64,000 nt of DNA from Siphlonurus alternatus (taxonomy: Eukaryota > Arthropoda > Insecta > Ephemeroptera > Siphlonuridae): NCBI GenBank assembly GCA_949825025.1, contig OX463778.1:48880829-48944828 (forward strand), read 5' to 3'. The position numbers and the translations under genes were made by a program. Under the pieces are notes generated by a model, which made no database searches, was not told the origin of the DNA, and saw only the letters and a program-made list of their open reading frames with translations. Of this stretch, positions 27,826 to 52,735 are shown in pieces. The first letter of the stretch is position 1. Every line of letters starts with the position of its first letter.

Positions 27826-30800
27826 AATGTTCTGTATACTTTTCCTCTGTTTGACGTACTTTATATTCTGCACGTCTATCGCCGTTATCAGATACGTGCG
27901 TATGTATTAAAACCAGCGCTTACACAATCAACTTGTTTTTAACTGATAAATCTTATTTCTCAATTTCAATTATCAATATATACATTAAAGAGGTTTCTTT
28001 TTATATCTAATGCGGCATTTTAAAATATAAAGAAAAATTATTTCAATAAACATCAAAGATATGATTAAAGTTTCTATATATACAATTTGCTTTTTCACCC
28101 TAGCATTGACAGATAGTATACAAGGAAAAAGAATAAAATACAATATAACAATACATTTTCATGAAAACTAATTGGTATTGTGATTGTATTCATACTGAAA
28201 TAAGTTTAAATTCAATTTATAAATTTCAAACAAACAAGAATATTTATGAGACTATTTTTTGTTCTGTGTTATTGCCTGTTGAAATTTCAACAATGACAAC
28301 CCCCCCCCCCCTCTCGTTTCTAATAACAACTAACTCCTCCTTGACCTTTCATTTCAATGAAGCACTAAAAATTACAGATTTATTAAATGAAGGTATAGTA
28401 CAAAGAAATTTTTCACTATTGTCATGTAAAAGTTATCAAAGAATATATAACAAAAAAAAAACTTTCATATCCTTTATATGTGAACAGTAACTCTTTTGAA
28501 TATACACACAGTGCGCCAATTTCTTATTGTACCCCATGAATTCAAAAGAAGACTGAAAAAAATGTCAAACTTTTTCTCCAACAAATATGATTTAAGTAAA
28601 ATAAAAAAAAAAAACGAAACTTTTATTGACTTTATCACATTTACCTTTACATTTTTTTACACCTAAAGGCAAAAAAATATTAAAAAAGTATCAAGTTTAA
28701 TTTATTGCTTCATGATTGATCGTTTGGTTTGTTTGTTAAGAAACATTATAAAAAAATTAAGATGATAACAACATTTCACTGCTGTTTTCTGTAATATAAT
28801 TTAATGCGTACGATCAATATGTTGGTGTGATGTTGTTTTGTCGTAGGGCAAGTAAGTGGTCCAGCAGCGATGATCTTGACCACGTGACCTCTAACGAGCA
28901 GACAACTTGCTGGTTGATGCGGGCGCCGGACCAACCGTCTCGCCATTCAAATCATCGCAGGGGCTAGTCATTAAAACTAGACCAATTAAATTTGACTAAC
29001 TAAAACTTATATGTACAACAATATACATCATATTGTTGTTGTATATATTAGCAATCTAAAACTTAATTAAATTTTAGTTAAATTGTTTAAAGTTCATAAA
29101 TATAATTTGATATTTAATTTTAACCATTTTTATATGAGAATCAATTTTATTGTAATTATGTTAAATTTAATATCATTTTATTACTGTACAGTTCAAATTT
29201 TATGTAATGTTTATATATCAACCCATAGCTATTATTACAGAGCTAGAATAAAATTATTGAATTATATGATTTAATATTTATTGCTTTACTATTGCAATAA
29301 AAATTACTACTTTACCTTCCAATTTTACAAAATTTTAATACGTTCATAAAAATAACTTACAGTGCATATTAAATATAAAAGGATTAATTTGTACAAAAAT
29401 TATTAATAATCTCAAATTTAATTCCTACTTGTGAAACATTGGTCTATATTTCATCTTCATTATGTCCGATCTGAGCCATATTTCAATTTAACAATAGTCA
29501 ATGAGGCTACACTGAATTGCCATATAAATTTCCATTGTATAAAAAAACGGTAATTTAATGGACCCACTTCAATTACCAAGTTTAAAAATATTTCACTATA
29601 AACCTAAATGAATTTAGAATTTATAAATTTTTAAAACAAGTAGAATATACAGTAAAATTATAAATGAAATATTTTCCCTCACAAAAATCTATGGGAAAAA
29701 TCCAGGTGGGTCCACGTGTAATGAAATATCCTGTGTGGGTCTCAACCTTTGACGAAATTAAATTGAAACTGTGAAATCTTCCATGAAAATTCAATCCAAA
29801 AATGTATTCACAATATTATCGTTTTTTATTGAAACATAATATATATGAATACTTTGAAACAGATGCAAAATGAAAGCTTGTAAATAAAAAATTATCTCTT
29901 TACCTGGAACTTAAATTAAATTTATAACAGTATCGCTTGATCATTTTTATAATACACAACATTAACCTAGTTACAACTTTTTTTCAAAATAATTAATTTG
30001 TATCCATTAAATTTATTTCTAAAATATTCTTGTAAACACCATAAAAATAAATAAAAATATCACGTGGTTTTAAAGGTAAAACTCTTTAAATAAGATGGTT
30101 TGAGTTAAAAATAATATTTGTTGAGTAAGAGTTAAAGATTATAATAGAAAACAACAGTCGATGTTGGTAATACAATAGTCCAAGTGCTCTTTAATGATCG
30201 TTCTGCTGCAACATGATTGTTCCGTTAATTGATCTGCTCTGTGAGGTCAATAGCCTTAGCACTGTGGGGTTAATTAAAGCAGACCCAAATAATACATTAC
30301 ACTTAATTTGCATCATATGACCTAATGAATAGAGGGTCATATGATTGTTTGTATTAACATGTGAATTTAATACGCTTTTAAATATTAATAAACACCAATT
30401 ATTAAACTAATTAGAGCTAAGTTAATGTTGACTTGTATATCTTGATCATTGAATAAGAAGTTTCTTATTATTTTTAAAAAAGGTTTCACTTGATAAAAAT
30501 TTTATATATCTTTTTTGTAAAAAAATGATGTTTCATGAGTTATTTAAATATAAATCAAAATCCTCAAGACTTGCTTCAAAAACGGTAAATAATAAATACC
30601 AATTTTGAAAAGTACAATCTTTGATAATGCTTGAAAATCAAGCATCAAAACTGAAGAAAAGTAGGCAATACTTTACATATTAATAACGTTATTAAACTAC
30701 AATAATTGTATAAGCAATTAATGCACTTTCTCTCAACATTAATAATACCCGCTGTGATGATAACATGAAATAATATTTGTACATATTATCATAATTATTA

Positions 30801-31322
30801 AATCAATACTTTTATATAGTATATTATACAATGATTATTAAACTAACAAGAACATACACCATACTTAAATAACACTTGATTGCACCTTTCTAAATTTTAA
30901 ATTATATATGATACATAATATAATACATAGGAGTACATAATTAAATAAATTACTGATGTAGAAACATTGTTCTAATACATATTAATTATCGTTACAAGCT
31001 ATTGCTATATTACTTGAAGTAATAGTTTATATGGGTCTCAGAATCACCAGTGTATATATATAGAGGGTGCTTGGAGTGAATGAATATTGGCGCACTTAGG
31101 CCAGATGGCATGCGGGAGAGGGGCGGGTCTCTCCGAATGCGGTGGACCATGATGTTATATACAGTAGCTGCTGCCGTTCTCTATTAGTGTAGCTTCTCCT
31201 GCAGTAAGTAACCCACAGTTGTTTAGCAGAGCAGACACTCGCCGTCGCTGTTATGTATGTTTAACAAGTGTAGTGTATATCAAGGAGTATTCAACCCTTA
31301 CGTCATTGTTTTCATGTATATA
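27826..31322. other. Intergenic, possible conserved non-coding pieces
   Basis: Mostly AT-rich, no supportable gene. Less AT-rich islands lie at about 28840-28970 and 30150-30370. The second carries TAATTGATC, TTAATTAAAG and an everted TGACCT..AGGGTCA pair (30319-30340). Around 31050-31210 a TATATATATA run is followed, after about 150 bp, by a CA|GTAAGT donor on the plus strand, another weak promoter and first-exon candidate without coding support. Confidence 0.4.
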
Positions 31323-31548
31323 ATGATTAAAAGTATATTTAAATTAACTTGTTTTTTCAAGTATTTTAAGTATATTTTACTTACATTGATTTTGTTTGGA
31401 TTTTTTTAAATTGAATATGTATATTTGCATCATTAAAGTTATATTTAAATTAAATTGTTTTTTCAAGTATTTTAAGTATATTTTACTGACATTGATTTTG
31501 TTTGAATTTTTTTAAATTGAATAAGTATATTTGCATTATTAAAAGTTA
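31323..31548. repeat. Two-copy tandem duplication (~110 bp)
   Basis: Two adjacent blocks share TTGTTTTTTCAAGTATTTTA, TAAGTATATTTTAC, ACATTGATTTTGTTTG and TATATTTGCAT, differing at only a few positions. Confidence 0.92.
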
Positions 31549-35564
<4,016 letters not shown>

Positions 35565-35570
35565 TTTATT
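35565..35570 (-). terminator. Polyadenylation signal AATAAA of LGBP
   Basis: AATAAA on the minus strand, 27 bases beyond the LGBP stop codon, implying a very short 3' UTR. Confidence 0.75.
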
Positions 35571-35597
35571 GGTTGCAAGGTTACATCAGGTAACCCA

Positions 35598-43897
<8,300 letters not shown>

Positions 43898-43934
43898 CTT
43901 GATGATTGCAGATATTGGTGGCCCTTACTGAGCT

Positions 43935-43944
43935 TATATATATA
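43935..43944 (-). promoter_or_regulatory. TATA box of LGBP
   Basis: GTATATATAA on the minus strand, about 40 bp upstream of the start codon, placing transcription start within a few bases of the ATG-proximal sequence. A TCAGT initiator-like motif at 43927-43931 is closer to the TATA box than usual. Confidence 0.6.
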
Positions 43945-45112
43945 CTCTCATATCGCTAGCATCGTATTAGGTATAATCTTGCTTGTCATTAGTTAATTAC
44001 TCTTAAGTTATGTTGTTTTAAGCTATTATAATCTTAGTCCATACCAACTCTACAAGGTTAAAATAACAAGGTTTTATCTAATATTTGTTAAGATTTTAAT
44101 GATACATGGACTATAAATTATATTATGTAACATGATTTCTATTTAAAAATAACATTGAAAGGTATATCAAAGTCAAAGTTCATCATGTAATTCATGGACT
44201 TATTTGCTCCATATCGTGAATGTTAAAAAAGTGTAATTTTCATTTTATAAAGTTCAGCTTGGTTTTCGTTTTACTTGAAACAAACAACCAAATTAATTTC
44301 TCACTGCAAGTTTCAGCTTTCTGTCAACTTGAATTCTCAAAATATTCATGGATCATGGATATTTCGTTCTGGTTATCAATCTTTGCAAAGTTTTCGATGC
44401 AGTACAGTATCGTGAACTTCTGGTACTTCAGGTAAACATTAATTTGACAGTACAATGTTATGTAACTTATGACGTTATTATTCTTATCTTCTAAATTATT
44501 TTTGTGTATTTCAAATAATCTTTTACACAAGATAAGTAAGACGTTTTTTCTCGAACAAAAAATACTTAGCTTAAAGACCTTGATCTAAAGTTTTGAATGA
44601 ATTTTGATTTGAAATTTTGTAACATAGATGACACAAATACATGAAATTTAAGAATAAAGGTTAATGTGGCTATGACATGAACAACTGAATTATCAATTCA
44701 ATTGGTTGACATAAAAATATTATTAGGATATCTCCATTGTTACGGTCAATTTAAATCCTACATTTTTCTGTAGATAAGAAAAAAATAAGTACTTTCAATT
44801 TTTTTCCTCTTACGTCCAGTTTAAATAAATAAAGATAAAATAACAAAACGGTTTTATTTCCTGAATTTACTGTTACCTACAATAGAACAAAGCGCTTTGT
44901 TATAAGTGATCTAAATAGGCTTCTATAGATTAATTAAACTTCAAGTATGTGCAAATTGTGTGGTTCAGTATTAATCAGATAAGACCCACGACACGAGGTG
45001 GAGCTAGCATTCCTCGAAAACCACTGATAACAAACTACTTAACTCCAGTTCATAATAATTAGATAAAGGTTAATACATACAAGTATTTTAAACTATATAT
45101 AATTTTTTTTTA

Positions 45113-45229
45113 TTCTCATTACTCATTATATTGTTACCTCTCAGATAAAATTATTTTCTTAAAAGGTGAAATAAAATCTTGCATAATGCATGTGATTTAA
45201 TTTTTAATATTTTATATTGAAAAGAAATT
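45113..45229 (+). repeat. Dispersed ~110-bp repeat, copy B
   Basis: Partner of 43523-43635, same orientation, with a handful of substitutions. Copy A is inside LGBP intron 1 and copy B is upstream of the gene. Confidence 0.9.
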
Positions 45230-46339
45230 ATTCCTTGTATGAGTATTTAGAATGCAGTGAATTATACTAATTTAATTTCTAACTTCTGAAAAAAAAAAAA
45301 AATCTTTGTACCGCTGTGTCATAATTATAATATATAGTGAGAGTCCGGGCCGAGATTCAAAACAAGCTAAACATTTGTATTTTACATCAGTATGGGAATC
45401 TACTTTGTTCTAGATTATATCAGATATTTTTTCTTCTTTCCCCCCTTTTTACTATTCACTACTTTGTTATTATCGTTAACAAAGAAAATATTAAATAGAT
45501 GTTACAATTTAGCATTATAATAAAACACTACGATGATAATAAAGAAAAATGGAAAAACCTTTGTTTAATCTTGTTAAAGGTGATAAACAGACTATTTATA
45601 GAGTGATGACGTCACTCAGTGGCAGGTAATATGACTTGCAGCACTAATCTGTGTGGCATTGCATCTGCTTGAAAACCGTCAAGTCAGCGGTCCGCCGAGA
45701 GTACCCTTGAGTGGGCCGCGGTACGTGCCGAGATCAGCCCCCGCTCGTCGCTTTGTTCAATCACAAATAACCCCCCCTCTCTCTCTCTCCGAGCAACTTG
45801 CACACGAGAAGAAAGAATAATATCTCATGATATCTCAGGAAATTGCTTCCCAAGGAAAAGCTCAGATTTCTTTTTCTTTCATTTCAGTATTACAACGAAT
45901 ATTACATTCCATTAGATAGAGTATTAAACCTTTTTAAATGTATATGAGAAAAAAAGAAAGGAAAGAGAGAAAAAAAAAAAAAAAAAGATTATGATAAAGA
46001 AATAGTATTGTCATCAAATTTACTCCTATAATTTCTTTTTATTGCATGTCATAAAAGTAATTTATTATTTAATTAACTCTTATAATAATTTTTAATATAA
46101 ATAATAAACTTTTAAGTAAGTATATAACAAAAATAAAAACAATAATAATAAGTTAGTTACATGAAAACTTACAACTTTCATAACATTTATATTTATATAC
46201 ATTTCTACTATACCGTTGAAAACAGACATTTTATATGTACAAAAAATAAAATATAATTTTCTTATTCATAATTCACCTTAATGGATGCTGTAGGTAGTCT
46301 AAGTTTCATGTTATATATAATTTCCTTACTGTACAACCA

Positions 46340-46362
46340 GGGAGGGAGGGAGGGAGGGAGGA
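46340..46362. repeat. (GGGA)n short tandem repeat
   Basis: Five to six units of GGGA within a less AT-rich island. Confidence 0.9.
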
Positions 46363-48062
46363 CCTCGGGGACAGTACAAAGCTTCAACATACGGAAGGCA
46401 GGCTAGGAAGGCAGGAAGTCCCCTGAGGGCCGGGTCTATATCGAGCGGGTGGTCGTGACGTCACGGGCCAGATTAGACGGGCCAGTCGTCGCCCCCAGAC
46501 AAACGTCACGAAGACACGCGACTTTTTGCCGTCGTCTCAGCTGTCTGTGGCATGACACCGCGATCGTGTATCACAAATCACGACCATCAGCAAACTTCTT
46601 ATCGAAACTTAAATATAATTTTTATATCTTAAACTATTTCCTGGCATTATTTTCGAATATTATTATTGATAAATAATTTACTGAATTAATACAGGGTGTC
46701 TGTATTTGATGTTAATGAAGATTCTTTTCATTTTTTGTTTTAATAATTCGTGATGTTTAGAATTTTAAGTACAGAAATAAAATCTTATGCAAAGAAATTA
46801 AATAAAAAATTATTTCAAATAACATTAATTACTTTCATTATACATATAATTTTTTATGCAGCTATATATATAGAGACAGAACGATAAATAATTAATTATG
46901 ATGTGTAAATTTATTTCTTAATTAGGATCTAATGCTGAGAGAACTTGTTGTGTCACGTTCTCATCTGTTCATGGCCACAGTGGAATATTTCGACAACTGT
47001 TTTTGGTCTTCTTATGAGCCAATCAAAATTCACACTTTCATGCGTCCTTCTACTGCAAATATGACTAAATTTGACTGCTATTAAATATCAGAATATTCTT
47101 CCTCAAAATTAGTCTTGCTGCTGTATTTTCATTATTTTTTTTTTTAAATGACAGCCACCATTTTGTTTTTAATACTACCAAGTATTATTAAGCCACAAAC
47201 TTTACTTCATGCAAAATATTGCTGCAGATTTATGCAATTACAGAAATTAGCTTACATTACCATATCTGGAACGCACAAAAGGCAACTGATTAAAAAGCAA
47301 TGATAATTTTTGTCAATTATCAATTTAAAAAATATAAAATAATCTGAACTCTAAGTAGTATCTAAAATAGCTTTTCAAGCTTGATAACGCTTAATTGTGA
47401 AATTATTAAAAATTAATTAACTCTAGGACATACATTTAGTGTAAAATTTATTTATTTTACTTTAAAGATAACTAATGTTCAATGCATTGCATCAAATGGA
47501 TGAAAAAAAATTAAGTCAGTTAAATAAAATAAAATTATACCGTATAATATATTTCAAGTTATAAATGCATTATTAGATTAGTACAAAAGCACGAAATCTC
47601 ACAAATGATGGAATTATTATAATTGCAGTATGATATTATTATCTGCATTGCAAAACATCAAAAGATGATATTCAATTTTCATCAAATATAAACTATTATA
47701 AGTCATTTGAGATATTTATTCTCATTTTATCAATCATTATCTTAAACACAAGGTTTTAGGTTGCAGTATCAGCAATAAAATATGTTGTAAATTAATTAAC
47801 ACTGAAAATTACGAAAATATTGATAGTAATGAAAATGGAAGATTAATAAAATTTGAATCGAATAATTTAAAATATTTTTATACCAAAAGGTCACATTTGA
47901 AGTCCACATTCTGTGCATAAATATATTGAAAAAAAAATACCTTAAGGCCAAAATTCATAGATAATTCCCATGTCATTCGTGCCACGGCTATAAAAGGTTA
48001 CTTATAACTTATATTAAATCATTTATTGGAATTAAAATACAATCAATATAAAAGACACAAAA

Positions 48063-48068
48063 TTTATT
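48063..48068 (-). terminator. Polyadenylation signal of reeler copy 1
   Basis: AATAAA on the minus strand, about 88 bases after the stop codon. Confidence 0.6.
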
Positions 48069-48155
48069 TCTCAATTCAGCAGCTCCCAGGTTGTTTACTG
48101 GAACAGATAAGAGGTAGAAAGTGTGCCAGAAATGTGGAAAGGTCAAAACCATACC

Positions 48156-48702
48156 TCACGGTGCAACCACCAGCAGGGGAAGGGTTTGTTTTACCCAGAA
48201 CTCCGTCTTAACGCGAACAATCGTAACTCTGAAACAACAAGCACGTCTTTCATTTATCAGAAAATTATATTTCTTGTGATGCGCCTGCACAAATTGATTT
48301 ATGCAACCTCTGTAACTCTATGACAAATGTTTCTGCTGTAATGTTATTTCAATAACAACAATGTGTACTCACGTGAAGGTGACGTTGGTGGGAGTGGAGG
48401 GTGCTACCCAATTGAAGGAAACGTTCGTCTTGTCGTCTCTTGCCACGTGCGTCGCTGCGTTCTGAGGAGCACAATGTTATTTTAAGGGTAATGCCCAAAA
48501 TACATACAAAATCAGAAATAAAGCTTACTTCATTGATTTTTTTTTTGCAAATTAGACGTCCTTTATGATTATAAGAAAAAAAATGGCAGTTAAATTAGAT
48601 TAATTTTATGTTTTCACCAGAAAAAAACTGGAATTAATGTTTTTTGAAGCTTGTGTTTATATTTTAAATCTTTTCTATATGAAACTGCTAACCATGTAAA
48701 AA

Positions 48703-48793
<91 letters not shown>

Positions 48794-50364
48794 GCTGGTA
48801 TTACATGATACAATTTTACTAATTATAATATTGCATGCAATTTTTCCTTACAAGAAAACTTGAACTCCATTTAATTGTATGAAGGTGTTGTTTATTTACT
48901 TAAGCCGGTATTACACGATACAATTTTACTAACTATTGCATATACAATTTTCCCTTGCAAGAAAACTTGAACTCCATTTTTTTGTTTTTTTGTATGGTGA
49001 TGAAATTTTCTTGTAAAGAAAAATTGTAAGCAAAATTGTATCGTGTAATACAGGCTTGTAAGGAAAAGTTGTAAGCAAAATTGTATCGTGTAAAACAGGT
49101 TTTAGTTTACAAATTTGTAGCTAGTACTTCCTGTGGTAATCTTAAACCAATTTGACTATATTTATAAATCATAATTGATATTCTTAATATTATAATCTTA
49201 TGCTGCATTTAAACACAATAATAAAATTAATTGAGAATAAGATAGGTGTATTATAAAGAGGCATTCAAAAAGCCTTAAGGCCACATTTAGGGCTCGATAA
49301 TTTAAGACCAGAAATTTTGGGTCTAAAAAGCATGCCTATATCAGGCTTTAAATTATCGAGCTTTAAATGTGGCCTTAGGACTTTGTGAATGCCCCTTATA
49401 ATTTCTTGGCCTTACAAAGAACCTGTACGTCACGTACCTGCGTGCCAGGTAGGCAGTCAATGCTCTGCACTCCTTCGGCGACCTCAAAGGTACCAACAGG
49501 AATGTCCTCCGAGTCACGTGCTTGAACGAGGAAACCGCGGAAAGTGTGGCCGGTTGGAGCGATAATCTTCACTAATAACATGTAAAACATACAGCTTAAA
49601 ACAGAATTGTCATAGGTGTTGTTTATTTACTTAAGCCGGTATTACACGATACAATTTTACTAACTATTGCATATACAATTTTCCCTTGCAAGAAAACTTG
49701 AACTCCATTTTTTTGTATGGTGATGAAATTTTCTTGTAAAGAAAAATTGTAAGCAAAATTGTATCGTGTAATACAGGCTTTACATTCCAAAATTATGAGT
49801 AACTTAATTAAAATATTAATAATTATAAGAAATTTTATTTTGCTTTTTCATTCCATCGCACCGTTTTAAATTCAAAAGTTCTAATATACAAATTCTTAAC
49901 ATCTCTTGAAACTATGATCTTCTAAAATAGTGTGACCAAGACAAGATAAATAAGAAATATAGCATCGATGATAACACTTTTAGAGCTTGCTTCATTTATG
50001 TTGCAACATCATGTACAAAATAGAATTCATTAATTAATAATTTAATAAATTGCTTCATTACCTCTCTCGCTCGTTCTTTCAAATTTCTTTAATTTTTTTT
50101 TTTTTTTTAAATACACAAAAGTGTTCTGATGCCAAGTGATTCCAGTCCATTCTAATTGAAAACACCGATGGACTCACCAATTACGTTAGCACGTGGCTGG
50201 ACTCTGTTCTGGCTGAGAGTCATCACGTACGGCGAGGGCAGGGGCAGGGGGGGTACATCGTGGTGCGGATCCATGCCCCCACACTCTGAGACGGGGGCAC
50301 CGTTCGGGTAGGCGGCCACCATCCCTGCGCACAGCACGGCAGCGAGCAGCAGCATCGACGTCAT
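48156..50364 (-). CDS. Reeler-domain defence protein, copy 1
   Basis: Four exons, 50178-50364, 49438-49571, 48373-48461 and 48156-48228, give 483 nt and 160 aa with intron phases 1, 0, 2. The signal peptide is MTSMLLLAAVLCAGMVAA. A single reeler domain fills the rest: YPNGAPVSECGGMDPHH, then SPYVMTLSQ, then FRGFLVQARD, GTFEV, a second cysteine in SIDCLPGTQ, AATHV, FNWVAPSTPTNVTF and a C-terminal EFWV. Insect relatives (noduler, Hdd11, 'putative defence protein') are secreted haemolymph proteins induced by infection; the function here is inferred from family. A second in-frame Met (residue 4) could also start translation. Introns 1 and 2 are invaded by foldback elements and an (AT)n tract. Confidence 0.93.
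48706..48790. repeat. (AT)n microsatellite in reeler copy 1 intron 2
   Basis: About 42 alternating AT units, immediately before a foldback element. Confidence 0.96.
48791..49103. mobile_element. Nested foldback elements in reeler copy 1 intron 2
   Basis: The outer arms are GGTATTACATGATACAATTT and AAAATTGTATCGTGTAAAAC. Inside them sits a second full foldback (about 48901-49056) with GGTATTACACGATACAATTT and its complement. This indicates one copy inserted into, or duplicated within, another. A third copy is at 49632-49781. Confidence 0.8.
49251..49401. mobile_element. Foldback element with ~60-bp arms in reeler copy 1 intron 2
   Basis: TTATAAAGAGGCATTCAAAA at the left is mirrored by GAATGCCCCTTATAA at the right. 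The inner arms share AAGGCCACATTTA and GCTCGATAATTTAA with their complements. It is non-coding and unlike the other foldback families here. Confidence 0.85.
49613..49781. mobile_element. Foldback element in reeler copy 1 intron 1
   Basis: Nearly identical to the inner element of intron 2 (48901-49056). The shared block also includes about 20 bp of left flank (AGGTGTTGTTTATTTACTT), so the pair may come from a local copy event rather than two independent insertions. Confidence 0.82.
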
Positions 50365-50401
50365 GAGTGCTAATAAGGCCGTCTGTTCCCCCGAACGAAG
50401 G

Positions 50402-50429
50402 TTTTATACCTTCTGTCCAGCTGATTACA
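50402..50429 (-). promoter_or_regulatory. Core promoter of reeler copy 1: ATCAG box plus TATA
   Basis: On the minus strand TGTAATCAGCTG is followed 11 bp later by TATAAAA (50402-50408), about 38 bp upstream of the start codon. The same pair with the same spacing occurs at the other reeler genes. Confidence 0.75.
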
Positions 50430-50547
50430 AAATATGGACAAAAACTAAGATTTAAAATTTGTATCTGCTGATAAAAAAAAATCTCTATAGTTTTTTTTAT
50501 CCTTTTATATATTACATTTACTAATGTCAACTTATTTTATCTCTCAA

Positions 50548-50939
50548 TAGACAATAATGGTTGCATTTTTTTATTTCGCATAATTAGAAAATATACCTAA
50601 AATTATGCTTTTCTGAATTTTTTTAGATTTTTTGGAGTGCGGGAACTAATTTTAAAAAAAAATATTTAAAATCTCTGAATTAGGGTGGTACACCTGATGG
50701 GACAACCGTGACGTCATTTGTCGTGCTGTGATTGGCTATTGATGACATCACGGTTGCTGTGATTGGCTATTGATGACGTCACGGTTGTCCCATCAGATGT
50801 ACCACCCTAATTCAGTTATTTTAAATATTTATTAAAAATTAGTTCCCGCACTCCAAAAAATCTGAAAAAAATTCAGGAAAGCATAATTTTATGTATATTT
50901 TCTAATTATGAAATAAAAAAATGCAACCATTATTGTCTA
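50548..50939. mobile_element. Palindromic MITE carrying TGACGTCA sites, copy 1
   Basis: TA-flanked inverted ends GACAATAATGGTTGCATTTT and complement. Almost the whole element is a hairpin about 390 bp long. The centre carries a short tandem duplication, GTGATTGGCTATTGATGAC, and TGACGTCA at 50709 and 50774. A second copy lies at 51312-51700. No coding capacity. Confidence 0.9.
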
Positions 50940-51311
50940 TTATAATAAGATATTTCGAGCTGTAATACCATGCACGTCATGAGTACTTCAATTTTAGTTT
51001 TTATACGACTCTATTATAATTTGAAAGGCCTTTTATGTGTAAAAGCATGAAAATATTGCAAAAAAATTCATAGCCATGTCTTATTTGATCAAATAAAAAC
51101 ATGGTTTATTTGTTTTTATTGTTTAATTTTAGTCTTCACCGCACGTGTACCATAATAATATGAAAAATGTTTTTGGAGCAGAAAAACAAAATACATAAAT
51201 CTTTATACAAAATGCATAAAAATGCTGCCCAATTGGTGGCTGAAAAAGGATGTCCCATTCACATAGAGTGTTCAGCCACCCAACTAACTACTATCAGATA
51301 TTTTAAAGAAA

Positions 51312-51700
51312 TAGACAATAATGGTTGCATTTTTTTATTTCATAATTAGAAAATATACCTAAAATTATGCTTTTCTGAATTTTTTTCAGATTTTTTGGAG
51401 TGCGGGAACTAATTTTAAAAAAATATTTAAAATCTCTGAATTGGGGTGGTACACCTGATGGGACAACCGTGACGTCATTTGTCGTGCTGTGATTGGCTAT
51501 TGATGACATCACGGTTGCTGTGATTGGCTGTTGATGACGTCACGGTTGTCCCATCAGATGTACCACCCTAATTCAGATATTTTAAATATTTTTTAAAAAT
51601 TAGTTCCCGCACTCCAAAATATCTGAAAAAAATTCAGAAATGCATAATTTTATGTATATTTTCTAATTATGAAATAAAAAAATACAACCATTATTGTCTA
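51312..51700. mobile_element. Palindromic MITE carrying TGACGTCA sites, copy 2
   Basis: Over 95% identical by eye to the copy at 50548-50939, same orientation, with different flanking sequence outside the TA. TGACGTCA occurs at 51470 and 51535. Confidence 0.9.
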
Positions 51701-52017
51701 TTAAACTACTTGGTCAAACAACACAATGTGTGTTGATTCCGTGAGATCCGCAGAACTGCGTCCAACAGAGGTTAGTTTACTATCACCACAGTTTGTTGCT
51801 TCGTGGGGTCGACTATACTCAGTTTCTTTGTTGACATTGCATGCATGAAATTTTGGACCCTCAAAAGAAAGAGGTCTCCTTACAATAACAAATACGTATA
51901 TTATGAATTGTTAAGTTGTAGCAATAATATAGTCTTTACAATATAATATACCTGTCCATCTTTTCTGATAAAATGGTTGACAGTTGCATTTTGTTCCAAA
52001 TTATTGTGTACCAACAG

Positions 52018-52140
52018 TAGGTCTGTTTGTAAACCCTGCTCTGTTTACACTTTCTACACCCAATCGACTTTATATACCATGTACATAAGGTCGATTGGGT
52101 GCAGAAAGTGTACACCGAGCAGGGTTTACGAACAGGCCTA
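52018..52140. mobile_element. Short foldback element with ~54-bp arms
   Basis: TAGGTCTGTTTGTAAACCCT at the left mirrors AGGGTTTACGAACAGGCCTA at the right. The inner arms share CACTTTCT.CACCCAATCGA and complement. TA flanks both ends. It lies between reeler copies 1 and 2, beyond copy 2's 3' end. Confidence 0.87.
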
Positions 52141-52590
52141 GTAGCAACGAAAACTGCTCTACATTTTATTATTATACTTGATTTAAAACTTGTGAATTCC
52201 AACTTGAATGAGTTATTTAATATATATAGTACAGTATTTGTCAATATAAGATCGCAAAGTAAACCCTTGTCCCATTATTTCTGTAATTTGTTAAAAATTG
52301 TCGCCTTGCGCCTGTCAGATTGAAATGTAGGCTAATTTTTATGCAGCAATCCTTTGTCTGAAGTAAGACGTGTAGCCTAATACTCAGGGTAAAAAAGAAA
52401 ATGGCAGCTGAATTTTAAAAATAATAATCATCAAAATTTATCTATATAAAGAATCAATAATATCAATTTTATTAATATATATTTTTCTGTCTTACAATTA
52501 TTTAAATATTATTAATAATTTAGGCACATTAATGCAACAATTTCAATGGATTTCCTTGAAATAATATACAATTATACAACAACATCAAAT

Positions 52591-52596
52591 TTTATT
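52591..52596 (-). terminator. Polyadenylation signal of reeler copy 2
   Basis: AATAAA on the minus strand, about 140 bases past the stop codon. Confidence 0.55.
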
Positions 52597-52735
52597 ACAT
52601 TACTTATATAAATTGTCAAATAATTATTGTTTAGTGAAATAATTTGCACAACATCAGTTTGTTTACATCACAGATTGCGGTGCTCACGGCTGTAACAGAG
52701 ACCCGAGGTTAGATCGAACGACGGGTTACAGACCG

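Larger units (their letters stand above)
43945..48062. other. Intergenic between LGBP and the reeler array
   Basis: Mostly AT-rich. It contains dispersed repeat copy B (45113-45229), a less AT-rich island at about 45600-45790 with TGACGTCA (45607-45614), and another at about 46330-46590 with a (GGGA)n run (46340-46362) and TGACGTCA (46456-46463). No gene is supported. Because it lies upstream of LGBP it may hold that gene's control regions. Confidence 0.5.
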
